Shown in pieces: positions 24,671 through 33,937 of a DNA stretch of 64,000 bases. The notes beneath the pieces were generated by a model, which was not told the DNA's origin, did not search any database, and worked only from the letters and a program-made list of their open reading frames with translations. Numbering within the stretch: position 1 is the first letter of the stretch; every line of letters starts with the position of its first letter. Source of the DNA: CAAGNP01 sp964611185 (lineage in GTDB: Bacteria; Bacteroidota; Bacteroidia; Bacteroidales; UBA932); NCBI GenBank assembly GCA_964611185.1, contig CAZSXE010000008.1, positions 1-64,000 on the forward strand. The letters run 5' to 3'. A program made the translations under genes and the position numbers.

Positions 24671-27600
24671 TTAGAAAGTTATTTGCAAACCAACAGAAGC
24701 ACTCTTAAATGCAGGAGCACCCACACCTGTACGGTCTGAATTGTAATTACTTGAATTTAATACAGAATATCCTGTAACAATTTCCGGATCAATAGGAAGA
24801 CCTCTCAAATGATCAAATGTAAGCATATTTTCGAGAGATACATATACACGCAGCTTTTCGATAAATGCTTTTCTTGACACTCTTTGAGGCATTGTATAAC
24901 CAAGAGTTACATTCTTAAGTCTTAAATATGCCATATTAAGCAAATATTTATCATTTGGAGTCATATTGAATCCTGATGTAGAGTTACCAAGGTTAGCTGC
25001 ACGAGGATAGAATGCATCATAATTGCTATCTACAAGTTTTCCTGCATCGTCAAAAGTTTCATACCAGAAATCTCCGGCAAATGTCTGTGCCATAGCACCA
25101 TCTGCAGTATTAAATCCGGCAAGGGTCATAGAGCTTGAACCCCACATATCACGTTTTCCAACTCCCTGGAAGAATGCAGAGAAATCAAATCCCTTATATC
25201 CTAAATCCAAACGGAAACTATATTCGTAACGAGGAGTTGTATTACCTATTACCGAAAGGTCACCATGATCTTCAGCTGTGTTTTTGCCTCTATTTACTAC
25301 ACCGTCACCATTGAGATCTTTGAACTTAACATCACCAGGGCCGAAAATAAGAGAACCGCTGTTCAGATAACCCTGAGTAGGAGCATTTGCATCAGCAAGC
25401 TGATAGGCGTCATATCCATCCGTAGTCGTAAAAGGAACAAGATTACCGTTTGAATCATGAGCAAAATCTTCATTCTGATAAAGTCTATCTACAGAATATC
25501 CCCAAATTTCGCCATAAGTTTTACCTACATACCATTCACTTAGAGCACCAGCTTCGTTTCCGTATCCGGTAATGGTAGTTTTTGCATCAGCTATTGAAGC
25601 GGACACAGCAAGACTGAAACCATTTTCAAAGATATGTCCATAGTCAACTGCAAGTTCCCATCCACGAGTAGAAAGAGATCCGTAGTTACCATTAGGAGCA
25701 CCTGTACCGAAGTTATATCCAATATCTGCCATTCCCACAATCATACCTTTAGTATCTCTCTGATACCAATCGAATGTAAATCCGAGATCACCATTAAGGA
25801 ATCTCGCATCAATACCCACATCTGTAGTTACAATGTTCTGCCAAGTAATATCTCTTACCACAGAACCCGGAGTAGTGAAATACACATCCTTAGCTCCATT
25901 ATGAATCCAAGATGATTCAGTTAAATCCATAGTAGGAACATAGAGAGAACTGCTGACAGTTTGGTCTCCGATTTGTCCCCAAGAAGCACGAACTTTAAGA
26001 TGAGAAATAGCATGTTTCACACTCTGCATAAAGTTTTCTCCTGTAATTACCCAACCACCGGATACTGAAGGATACCAATGCCATCTTAGATGTGATGGGA
26101 ATTTAGAAGTACCGTCATAACGAACACTTGCCTCAAGAAGATATTTATCTTTATAACCGTAGTTAATACGACCAAAGTATCCGAGAAGGGAATTCCATTC
26201 AAACCCTCCTCCTGAAGTCTGTGTCCCGACTGCAAGATCAAACTGAGGATTTGTGTAGTCAAGCAAAGCTGTCTTTTGTGACCAGTTACCCTCTTCTTGA
26301 TATGTAATGGCCTGCATACCAAGCATAAAACGAAGAGCATGGTTTGAAATATTCAAATCGTATGTAGTAGTTGCATTGAATGTCTGACGAGCAGAAACAT
26401 AAGCATCACGGTAGATATGATCAGGATTGGAACCAGTACCTGTATAACGATAAACATTAAGCATCTTAGCTGTAATATTCTCTCCTAATCCATTATATTG
26501 ATTCCATTCATTATTGACAGTCTGTGAGGCATCAGAAACATTGACAGCATTATCCCATGAATTACCAGCATTGAAACTGGTACCGGGGAAAAGATTTGAT
26601 GTATTATTACTTGCATAAGTATAGTCAAAATTAATATCCCAATTTTTAATAGGAGTAATAGTGGTACCTACATTTATACTTGAATATTCTTTTACCTTTT
26701 TAGCTTTATTTGCTACGGATGTTTCATAAGCAGCTGTTCTAATGTCGTTATCATATTCATCCTTAGCTACAAGAGGATATGTAGGCCCCCAACGATATAC
26801 ATAATACCAAACATCGGCAGTAGTAGAAGCAGTAGCATAAGCCCAATTCTTTTCACCTCTTGAATACATCAAATTGGTATGGAGTTTTAAGAACTTATTG
26901 ATTCTTGTATCTACACTGACTCTCGCATTGTAACGATTATATCTGTCATAATTTGTGGTTTTCATCATACCCGATTGACCGAGGTAACCGAAGTTGGCAT
27001 TAAATGTTGTATTTCCCTTTTTTCCAGAGATAGTAATATTATGATTTTGAGTAGGGGCATTGTTCCTTACTAAATATTTATAAGGGTCATAAGTACGAAC
27101 ACCCATTTTACGATTTGATCCATCAACATACCAGTCACGTCCATAGACCATGGGATCGTTTGGACCGATTGTATTGCCATATTTTTCTTTCCAAGCCACT
27201 GCTGAATTATAAGCAGCGCGATCGACTTTCCAAAAAGCTCCCACCGGAGTAAATGTTCCGAGACGCTCAGCAGCTTCTACTGTATAATGCAATCCATCAA
27301 CATCGGCCATTTGATAATTTTTAGCCAATGATTGGAATGAAACATATCCTGAATACGAAACATTGACAGTCTCTGTTTTTGCCCCTTTCTTTGAAGAAAT
27401 CAAGATAACACCGAATGCACCTTTTGCTCCATAGATAGAGGCAGAGGCAGCATCCTTTAACACAGAGATAGATTCGATATCTTCAGGATTAAGAATTGAG
27501 ATTGAAGGAATTTCGACATTATCCAAAAGAATAAGCGGAGACGAACCTCCTTTATACGATCCTACTTGGCCACGAACTCTCAAAAGAGGATCGGAACCAA

Positions 27601-28099
27601 CTTCAGATGTACCTACTCTAACATTCAAACCGGGAGTCATACCTTGAAGACCTCTTCCGACATCTGCAATAGGACGACTTTCCAAAGCTTTTTGTGTATT
27701 AACAGTAGCAACCGCACCGGTTAGGCTTTCTTTCTTTTGAGTGCCAAAACCGACAATTACTACATCTTCGAGCAGCAGTGCATCATCTTCAAGGGTAACA
27801 TTGACCACTGACCTGTTATTAACAGGAACAGTAAGTGTTTTGTAACCCATCGAAGATACTTCAAATGTCGCTGTTGGGGAAGCCATGATCTTATAAGAAC
27901 CATCAACTTCCGTAGTAGCACCATTGTTGGTACCTCGTACCATAACGAATGCGCCTACAACAGGCTCCCCTGACTTATCAGTAACCTTTCCGGTAACTGT
28001 TATGTCCTGGGCCCAGATGTTCCCAATAGATAAAAAGAGGGAACAAACAGTAAGTGCTGCGAAACGCAACACTTTACCAAGTGTTTTTGAAACGAACAT
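24671..28099 (-). CDS. SusC/RagA-family TonB-dependent outer-membrane transporter
   Basis: The 1142-aa protein has a signal peptide (ending NIWAQ), a carboxypeptidase-regulatory-like domain (DITVTGKVTDKSGEPVVGAF, about 31-110), a TonB-box-like LEDVVIVGFGTQKKESLTGAV, a plug domain with GVILISSKKG and a large barrel ending ASVGLQITF. With its SusD partner it forms a pedal-bin importer for large oligomers. Its first codons and leader are nearly identical in DNA to those of the divergent susC at 30681. Its promoter lies at 28212-28241. Confidence 0.93.
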   Translation of the reverse strand: MFVSKTLGKVLRFAALTVCSLFLSIGNIWAQDITVTGKVTDKSGEPVVGAFVMVRGTNNGATTEVDGSYKIMASPTATFEVSSMGYKTLTVPVNNRSVVNVTLEDDALLLEDVVIVGFGTQKKESLTGAVATVNTQKALESRPIADVGRGLQGMTPGLNVRVGTSEVGSDPLLRVRGQVGSYKGGSSPLILLDNVEIPSISILNPEDIESISVLKDAASASIYGAKGAFGVILISSKKGAKTETVNVSYSGYVSFQSLAKNYQMADVDGLHYTVEAAERLGTFTPVGAFWKVDRAAYNSAVAWKEKYGNTIGPNDPMVYGRDWYVDGSNRKMGVRTYDPYKYLVRNNAPTQNHNITISGKKGNTTFNANFGYLGQSGMMKTTNYDRYNRYNARVSVDTRINKFLKLHTNLMYSRGEKNWAYATASTTADVWYYVYRWGPTYPLVAKDEYDNDIRTAAYETSVANKAKKVKEYSSINVGTTITPIKNWDINFDYTYASNNTSNLFPGTSFNAGNSWDNAVNVSDASQTVNNEWNQYNGLGENITAKMLNVYRYTGTGSNPDHIYRDAYVSARQTFNATTTYDLNISNHALRFMLGMQAITYQEEGNWSQKTALLDYTNPQFDLAVGTQTSGGGFEWNSLLGYFGRINYGYKDKYLLEASVRYDGTSKFPSHLRWHWYPSVSGGWVITGENFMQSVKHAISHLKVRASWGQIGDQTVSSSLYVPTMDLTESSWIHNGAKDVYFTTPGSVVRDITWQNIVTTDVGIDARFLNGDLGFTFDWYQRDTKGMIVGMADIGYNFGTGAPNGNYGSLSTRGWELAVDYGHIFENGFSLAVSASIADAKTTITGYGNEAGALSEWYVGKTYGEIWGYSVDRLYQNEDFAHDSNGNLVPFTTTDGYDAYQLADANAPTQGYLNSGSLIFGPGDVKFKDLNGDGVVNRGKNTAEDHGDLSVIGNTTPRYEYSFRLDLGYKGFDFSAFFQGVGKRDMWGSSSMTLAGFNTADGAMAQTFAGDFWYETFDDAGKLVDSNYDAFYPRAANLGNSTSGFNMTPNDKYLLNMAYLRLKNVTLGYTMPQRVSRKAFIEKLRVYVSLENMLTFDHLRGLPIDPEIVTGYSVLNSSNYNSDRTGVGAPAFKSASVGLQITF

Positions 28100-28128
28100 A
28101 AATGATTTTTTAGGTTAGTAAATAATGT
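28084..28128 (-). repeat. 45-bp inverted repeat at the susC start, left arm
   Basis: Its reverse complement is identical to 30652-30696. It covers the last bases of the leader, the ATG and the first codons (MFVSK) of both divergent susC genes, followed by further lower-level coding similarity. Confidence 0.92.
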
Positions 28129-28185
28129 TTAAATAGTATTAGTTTTTAGTCATTTTTTTCATAATTGGTGCTTTAGTCTTCCTTT

Positions 28186-28241
28186 TCTTGTGAAGAGATG
28201 GAATAATTAAGCAAAATTAATATTTTTTTATTAAAAACAAA
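28186..28241 (-). promoter_or_regulatory. Promoter and leader motif of the left susC
   Basis: On the minus strand TTTG (28241-28238), an 18-nt spacer, TAATTTTG (28219-28212), then CCATCTCTTCACAAGA (28201-28186) at the predicted transcript start. The same promoter-motif order precedes the right susC. The motif recurs at 28290-28318. Confidence 0.75.
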
Positions 28242-28289
28242 GCATATTGCAATAATTATAATAAAATAATATCGTTTTCATCAAAAAAA

Positions 28290-28318
28290 GTATTAAAATC
28301 CATCTCTTGTGAAGAGAT
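28290..28318 (-). repeat. 29-bp inverted repeat with palindromic core, left arm
   Basis: The minus strand reads ATCTCTTCACAAGAGAT followed by GGATTTTAATAC, identical to 30598-30626 on the plus strand. The core palindrome has 7-bp or longer arms around CAC. This copy has no promoter next to it; the recombinase-fragment stop lies 12 bp away. Confidence 0.9.
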
Positions 28319-28329
28319 GGACCGACTAT

Positions 28330-28647
28330 CTACTTTATACTATTTATTACTAATCTGTTTGCCTCATCAAGCGTTTTTTGGCTTAGGGTTGAAAGGTATA
28401 TTTGCGTGGTTTTTTCAGAAGTGTGTCCCATTCCTTCGCTTATGGTAAGTATAGGTATGCCATCTGCTTTTGCAATGCTCGCCCAGGAATGTCGAGACAC
28501 ATAAGAAGGGAGAGGAATATCGAGATGTGCGATAGAGGAGATTGTTTTTAGTTTCTTATTATGTATTCTGATCGAGGAAGAATATTTTTTCTGACAACCA
28601 TCTTCATACATTATGGGAAACAGATAATCTGTTCCACTTGTATTCAT
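28330..28647 (-). pseudogene. Truncated tyrosine recombinase (C-terminal catalytic part)
   Basis: A 105-codon frame matches the end of Bacteroidales phage-type integrases: YLFPIMYEDG, then LPSYVSRHSWASIAKADGIP (the Arg box region), EGMGHTSEKTTQIYLSTL with the nucleophile Tyr. The N-terminal SAM-like domain and first catalytic Arg are missing; the frame runs back about 10 codons past the Met (KEIIEKY) to a TAG stop. Related recombinases invert surface-protein promoters in Bacteroides. It is probably inactive as it stands. It lies between inverted repeats. Confidence 0.75.
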
Positions 28648-28667
28648 ATATTTTTCTATTATTTCTT

Positions 28668-28868
28668 TTATACACGGTTTCTATTGTAATGCATATTTCC
28701 TATCTGAAAATTATATCTTATACTGTCTTCAATATATTTTAAAAAAGAATGTTCCATATCTGCATTATGCATATATGAAACATCTGTACTTGTCTCCTTA
28801 AAATAAAGTTTAAGCAGATTGTAAATATCAAGAAGGATCTGATCTTGTTTTGATTTTGGCTGATTCAT
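28668..28868 (-). CDS. Hypothetical 66-aa protein
   Basis: A 66-aa frame of unknown function (MNQPKSKQDQILLDIYNLLKLYFKE...). It looks soluble and helical, with no family that I recognise. It sits between the recombinase remnant and pepP on the same strand. A 38-bp imperfect palindrome (28868-28905) abuts its start codon. It could be a small DNA-associated or accessory protein, a remnant of the recombinase element, or not a gene. Confidence 0.35.
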   Translation of the reverse strand: MNQPKSKQDQILLDIYNLLKLYFKETSTDVSYMHNADMEHSFLKYIEDSIRYNFQIGNMHYNRNRV

Positions 28869-28905
28869 AATATGTAACTTAATTATTATATCAAGCTACA
28901 TATTA
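28868..28905. promoter_or_regulatory. Imperfect palindrome downstream of pepP
   Basis: TAATATGTA-x-CTT pairs with AAG-x-TACATATTA (12 of 13 positions) around a 12-nt A/T loop. It starts at the first codon of the 66-aa frame and lies 13 bp from the pepP stop. It may be a pepP terminator or an operator. Confidence 0.4.
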
Positions 28906-28918
28906 GTTAAAAATACAA

Positions 28919-30313
28919 TTAGTTATCCTTCATCTCTTTTTCCACCTCCTCTGCCGATATGGGTAATCGTTTGGATCCGAGGAAGCGACACCCTTTTTCT
29001 GTAATCAAAAGATCGTCTTCTAGACGGATGCCTCCAAAAGTGTAATATGATTTCAACAGTTCAAAATTTACAAATTGCTTATTAATCCCCTCATTTTTCC
29101 ATTTTTCGATAAGAGCCGGTATAAAATAAATACCCGGTTCATCCGAAACCACCTGCCCTTTTTCAAGAATTTTACCCATGCGCAAAGACCCCAGACCGAA
29201 CTGCGAAGAACGCTTGTGCTTCTTATCGTATCCCACATAATTTTCCCCAAGATCTTCCATATCGTGTACATCAAGCCCTATATTATGTCCCAATCCGTGA
29301 GGCATAAAGAGAGAATGAGCACCGGCAGCCACTATTTCCTCCGCATCCCCCATAAGAATACCCAATTTAATCAAGCCTTCGGCAATAATTTTGGAAGCAG
29401 CCTGATGAACGGAAGAATATGTAATCCCCGGACGAGCCATTTTCATAGCACAATTATTGGCGTCTGCTACAATATTATAAACATCCATCTGCTTCTGCGT
29501 AAATTTTCCGGAGCATGGGAGTGTTCTGGTAAAATCTGAAACATAGTGCGAATTGGCCTCAGCCCCTGCATCAATAACGAGAAGTCTCCCTTCGGTCAAA
29601 ATCTGGTGATGAGAGTGATTGTGAAGTGTCTCTCCATTTTGAGAGAGGATCGTGGGAAACGAAGTCATCAACCCTTCTGAAACTGCAATTCCCTCCATTA
29701 TTCCCACTAATTTCTGTTCCAGCATCCCGAGCCGAGCCATCTTCATTGCAGTATAGTGCATCATATAACCAATATTTGCAGCTTGGTCCATTTCGACTAT
29801 TTCACATTCTTCCTTAATGAGCCTCATTGATACTACTGCCTCGATAAATTCGACAGATGCGTTTTCTCTCATTTTATCAAAAGGAACGCCGAGCATTTTA
29901 TGCAGCTGTATCATATTGTGGTAACGGTATGGAGGGAGAAAATGGATCTTGCGGCCATTCTTGGATGCAGAGACAATATATTGTTCCAAAGAAGAGAGGG
30001 GCAATGTTTTGGATACACCCACAGCAGCAGCCTTGTCCTTCATCAGAGGCTGAGGCCCCATCCATATAATATCATCAATATCAACATCGTTACCGAATAT
30101 TATTTCTTCACCTGTATCCGTATCAATAATCGCCGCCAAGTCGGGGGTGTCAAGTCCGAAATAATAAATAAAAGTACTGTCCTGACGAAAACGATACTGA
30201 TTTCCGGGATAATTGACAGCGGCTTCGCTATTTCCTAAAAAAAGGAGCAATCCCGAATCGATTTTAGAAAGAACCGCACGCCTTCTCGATTTATAAATAT
30301 CTTTTGAAAACAT
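28919..30313 (-). CDS. pepP: Xaa-Pro aminopeptidase (M24B, AMP_N domain)
   Basis: Removes N-terminal residues preceding proline from peptides. The 464-aa cytoplasmic enzyme has the aminopeptidase P N-terminal domain (about 1-140: MFSKDIYKSRRRAVLSKIDSGLLLFLGN) and the pita-bread metallopeptidase domain. Metal ligands are visible in VIDAGAEANSHYVSDFTRT (two Asp), PHGLGHNIGLDVHD (His), and the C-terminal DEPGIYF and GGIRLEDDLL (Glu). No signal peptide. It lies between the two arms of the susC inverted repeats, an odd place for a housekeeping peptidase. Confidence 0.93.
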   Translation of the reverse strand: MFSKDIYKSRRRAVLSKIDSGLLLFLGNSEAAVNYPGNQYRFRQDSTFIYYFGLDTPDLAAIIDTDTGEEIIFGNDVDIDDIIWMGPQPLMKDKAAAVGVSKTLPLSSLEQYIVSASKNGRKIHFLPPYRYHNMIQLHKMLGVPFDKMRENASVEFIEAVVSMRLIKEECEIVEMDQAANIGYMMHYTAMKMARLGMLEQKLVGIMEGIAVSEGLMTSFPTILSQNGETLHNHSHHQILTEGRLLVIDAGAEANSHYVSDFTRTLPCSGKFTQKQMDVYNIVADANNCAMKMARPGITYSSVHQAASKIIAEGLIKLGILMGDAEEIVAAGAHSLFMPHGLGHNIGLDVHDMEDLGENYVGYDKKHKRSSQFGLGSLRMGKILEKGQVVSDEPGIYFIPALIEKWKNEGINKQFVNFELLKSYYTFGGIRLEDDLLITEKGCRFLGSKRLPISAEEVEKEMKDN

Positions 30314-30680
30314 TGTATTGTAGATTAAATTGTTGTATAATTAACCAAAAATGGAGATAATTAATATTAAAAACAAATTTTAATTAAAAAATTATTATTT
30401 CTACTTTTTTTTCAAACTTTTAAATAATTATTTTTTTCAATAGAAAAAATATGAATATTAACATTTTTATTAAAAAATTATTACAAATGATAACTTATGA
30501 TACTAAATATTTAAAAAAAACAAAAAATTGTCTTTAAAAAGTACCACCTATTTAATTTGTATAATCTTAAAAAAGTAGTAATTTAGCATATTATTTTATC
30601 TCTTCACAAGAGATGGATTTTAATACAACGATGACCAAAACCAAATCTAATACATTATTTACTAACCTAAAAAATCATTT
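30314..30680 (+). promoter_or_regulatory. Intergenic region with the right susC promoter
   Basis: A very A/T-rich 367-bp gap between pepP and the right susC. TTTG at 30556-30559, a 19-nt spacer and TAATTTAG at 30579-30586 make a near-consensus promoter. The palindrome ATCTCTTCACAAGAGAT begins at 30598, 12 nt after the box. A small frame from ATG 30631 overlaps the susC start out of frame and stops at 30702. I see nothing else in 30314-30550. Confidence 0.7.
30598..30626 (+). repeat. 29-bp inverted repeat with palindromic core, right arm
   Basis: Identical to the minus strand of 28290-28318. Here it follows a promoter directly, as the related 16-bp motif does in front of the left susC. Confidence 0.9.
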
Positions 30681-30696
30681 ATGTTCGTTTCAAAAA
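30652..30696 (+). repeat. 45-bp inverted repeat at the susC start, right arm
   Basis: Identical to the reverse complement of 28084-28128; it spans the leader end and first codons of the right susC. Confidence 0.92.
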
Positions 30697-33600
30697 AACT
30701 AAGTAAAGTGTTGCATTTTGCAACCCTTGCTGTGTGCGCACTATTTCTATCAACTGGAAATATTTGGGCACAGGACATTACAGTTACCGGTAAAGTAACT
30801 GATAAGTCCGGAGAACCTATCGTGGGCGTTTATGTATTGTTAGACGGATCACGAATCGGTACTTCTACCGATATTGACGGAGCATATTCCCTAAATGTTC
30901 CACCTACCGGAAAGTTGGTGTTTACCTCTATGGGATACAAAGATGTTTCTGTCGCTATTAACGGAAGAGCCGTTGTAAATACAGTAATGGAAGACGACGC
31001 TGTCCTTCTTGAAGATGTAGTCGTCACTGCATTGGGTATTAAAAAAGAGAGAAAAGCACTCGGTTATTCTGTTACCGAAATGAAATCAACAGAATTATTA
31101 AAAAATAAACAGACGAATGTAATTAATTCATTAGCTGGAAAAATACCAGGGGTGAATATTACTCAATCTTCCGGTTCTGCAGGAGCTGGTTCTACTATCG
31201 TTATTCGCGGTGGAAACTCAGCATCCGAATCAAGAGATAATCAGCCTCTGTTTGTAGTTGATGGTATTATTTATGATAACTCCACTCCCAACGGAGGAAA
31301 TTCCGGTACAGATGGTGTTACTAAAACTGCTACTTCTTTTTCAAATCGTGTAATGGATATTAATCCCGAAGATATTGAAAGTATGTCCGTACTTAAAGGT
31401 GCTGCTGCCTCTGCGCTTTATGGTTCGAGAGCTGCTGACGGAGTTGTTCTTATTACCACTAAAAAAGGAGCAGAAGGATCTGTAAAAGTGAATTTCAACG
31501 CAAAATACAGCTACGCATGGGCTAATAGGCTGCCTTCTCTTCAAAACACTTATGGACGCGGATATTATAATCAAGCTGGAAATCTCGAAGACATTACGGC
31601 GGGATATACATCTTCGTGGGGAGAAGCTATTACCGGTAATACTTACGACAATGTTGCTGAATTTTTTCAGGGTGGCAATATATTTGATGAAAGTGTAAGT
31701 GTAGCCGGTGGTAATAAAAATGGAAGTTTTTATCTTTCTGCTTCCCGTTACGACCAAACCGGTATTGTACCTAATACCGGATATGATAAAACAACTTTCC
31801 GCTTTAATGGTGAACAGAAATATGGAATTCTTACTGTTGGTGCCAATGTTGCATATTCACTTGCAAATACACAAAAAACTTTAACCACCGGTGGTTTATA
31901 TGATGGTGGTGGAAATGGAACCATGACAGCCCTTTATGGATGGTCGAGAAGCGATAATATGTCCCAATATCTGAACGAAGATGGCTCAAAATATTATATG
32001 TTTCCTACTGATGTTATATTACCTGAAGATCAAATCGAAAATCCTTATTGGATACTTAATAAAAACAAACTGACTGATAAGACAGAGCGTGTTACGGGGG
32101 GTGTTAATGCTAATATTAAAGTAGCAAAATGGTTTGATATTAATTATCGAGTAGGTGTTGATACTTATGGAACAAATCAATATACATACATAGCGCCGGA
32201 AGGAAATGTTACAGAAAAATATCAAAATGGTCGTCTAAGCAAGAGTCAGATAAAATATAATTATCTTACTTCTAATTTAATGTTGAATTTCCATCACACA
32301 TTTGGAGATTTTGATTTGAATTTACTCCTTGGACAATCTACAGAAGCGACTACAAGAGAAGGTCATAACCAATGGGGTTATAATTTCCAGACAAAAGGTG
32401 TCATTAGTTTTGCTGACATTGTTAATGAGAATAAATTTTTATCCGAAAGCACTACTCGCAAGCGTTTAATCGGCGTTTATGGAGAATTTAGGGCATCGTG
32501 GAAGAATATGCTATATTTAACCGTCACAGGTCGTAATGACTGGTCTTCTACTTTACCAATAAATAATCGCTCATATTTTTATCCATCTGTATCAGGTAGC
32601 TTTGTTTTTACAGAACTGATGCCTAAAAACAATATTCTAACATTTGGAAAAATCCGTGGATCATGGGCACAGGTCGGAAAAGACGCTGACGCTTATGCTA
32701 CCGGAACCACATTATGGGGATCACAAATTGTAAGTGGAACAAATGTAGGAGCAGGAAATAGCTGGACAGGAGGAGAGCCCTCTCTAAAACCTGAAATACA
32801 AAAATCATGGGAAATCGGTGCAGAATTAAAATTTTTCAATGGAAGACTTGGCATTGATTACACATATTATAATAGTGAAACAGTCAATCAAATTTGCTCT
32901 CCACGTCTTTGTCAATCAACCGGATACATTTTCTTAACGCTTAACGGCGGCTCTGTAAAGAATCAGGGTATGGAACTTTCAATTTCAGGAACACCGATTG
33001 CCACAAAAGACTGGACATGGGACATGACTTTAAATCTTTCCGGGAACAGAGGTACCCTTGGTGACTTTATCGACGGTGTGGATATTTTTTATGTTACTGA
33101 TGCACAAGTCGGTGGTGTAAAAGCAGGCTCTATCCCTAATGGGGGATATTTCTTAGGGCTGACAGGTGATTACTGGACGAGGGAAGTGGATAATAACAAT
33201 AAAGAAATATCAAATGGTAAATATATAGTAGATCCAAAAACAGGGCTTTATAAAAACACTAAGGTAACTACGAATGTAGTGGGAAATCGTGAACCCACAT
33301 TCATTGGAGGTTTCAATAATAGTATTTCCTATAAAGGCTTCAATTTTTCTTTCCTGTTTGATATTCGCGTAGGCGGAGATATATATAATGGTACAGAGTA
33401 TTACCTTGTAACAAGAGGTCTAAGCGAAAAAACATTGCAACGCGACGAGGTAACTGTTAGCGGACTTGTTGAAGATGGGACAAAAGATGGAAACATCGAT
33501 CCCGAAACTGGAGTTGCAATAAAAGTTCCAAATTATAAACCATTTGAACAAACATACAAAAGAGGGGAAACATACACTATAGGCGGCAAACAGATAGCGG

Positions 33601-33920
33601 GAGCAAAAGTAATAGAAGATTATTGGTCCAATTATGCTAACAATTCCTACAATTTTATCACTAAGACCAACTGGTTAAGGCTTCGCTCCCTTTCTCTTTC
33701 TTATGACTTTACAAGACTTATCAGCAAACAGAAAGTCATTAAAGGTCTTTCTGCCACTTTAACAGGTTCAAATCTATGGTTGTGGACCAATTACAACGGA
33801 ATGGATCCTGAAGTTAGTGCTTCCGGCTCCGGTACCGGTGGATCAGGCTCAATGGGTATCGACTATTGCGGCGTACCTGCTACAGCCGGTTGTTCATTTG
33901 GCATTAATTTAACATTCTAA
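30681..33920 (+). CDS. SusC/RagA-family TonB-dependent outer-membrane transporter
   Basis: The 1079-aa protein has the same signal peptide and N-terminal domain type as the divergent left SusC (MFVSKKLSKVLHFATLAVC...NIWAQDITVTGKVTDKSGEP), then a TonB-box-like LEDVVVTALGIKKERKALGYSVTEM, plug (VNITQSSGSAGAGSTIVIRGG, GVVLITTKKGA) and a barrel ending CSFGINLTF. Beyond the N-terminal domain the two SusC proteins diverge strongly, so substrates probably differ. The adjacent SusD belongs to a different subfamily from the left one. Confidence 0.93.
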   Translation: MFVSKKLSKVLHFATLAVCALFLSTGNIWAQDITVTGKVTDKSGEPIVGVYVLLDGSRIGTSTDIDGAYSLNVPPTGKLVFTSMGYKDVSVAINGRAVVNTVMEDDAVLLEDVVVTALGIKKERKALGYSVTEMKSTELLKNKQTNVINSLAGKIPGVNITQSSGSAGAGSTIVIRGGNSASESRDNQPLFVVDGIIYDNSTPNGGNSGTDGVTKTATSFSNRVMDINPEDIESMSVLKGAAASALYGSRAADGVVLITTKKGAEGSVKVNFNAKYSYAWANRLPSLQNTYGRGYYNQAGNLEDITAGYTSSWGEAITGNTYDNVAEFFQGGNIFDESVSVAGGNKNGSFYLSASRYDQTGIVPNTGYDKTTFRFNGEQKYGILTVGANVAYSLANTQKTLTTGGLYDGGGNGTMTALYGWSRSDNMSQYLNEDGSKYYMFPTDVILPEDQIENPYWILNKNKLTDKTERVTGGVNANIKVAKWFDINYRVGVDTYGTNQYTYIAPEGNVTEKYQNGRLSKSQIKYNYLTSNLMLNFHHTFGDFDLNLLLGQSTEATTREGHNQWGYNFQTKGVISFADIVNENKFLSESTTRKRLIGVYGEFRASWKNMLYLTVTGRNDWSSTLPINNRSYFYPSVSGSFVFTELMPKNNILTFGKIRGSWAQVGKDADAYATGTTLWGSQIVSGTNVGAGNSWTGGEPSLKPEIQKSWEIGAELKFFNGRLGIDYTYYNSETVNQICSPRLCQSTGYIFLTLNGGSVKNQGMELSISGTPIATKDWTWDMTLNLSGNRGTLGDFIDGVDIFYVTDAQVGGVKAGSIPNGGYFLGLTGDYWTREVDNNNKEISNGKYIVDPKTGLYKNTKVTTNVVGNREPTFIGGFNNSISYKGFNFSFLFDIRVGGDIYNGTEYYLVTRGLSEKTLQRDEVTVSGLVEDGTKDGNIDPETGVAIKVPNYKPFEQTYKRGETYTIGGKQIAGAKVIEDYWSNYANNSYNFITKTNWLRLRSLSLSYDFTRLISKQKVIKGLSATLTGSNLWLWTNYNGMDPEVSASGSGTGGSGSMGIDYCGVPATAGCSFGINLTF

Positions 33921-33937
33921 TGAACTATATATAGAAT

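Noticed and set aside
28084..30696. The 45-bp outer inverted repeat as the actual inversion site
   Set aside because: It covers start codons and a signal-peptide region conserved between paralogous susC genes, and inversion there would only exchange two outward promoters; paralogy explains it. The inner 29-bp pair is the better candidate.
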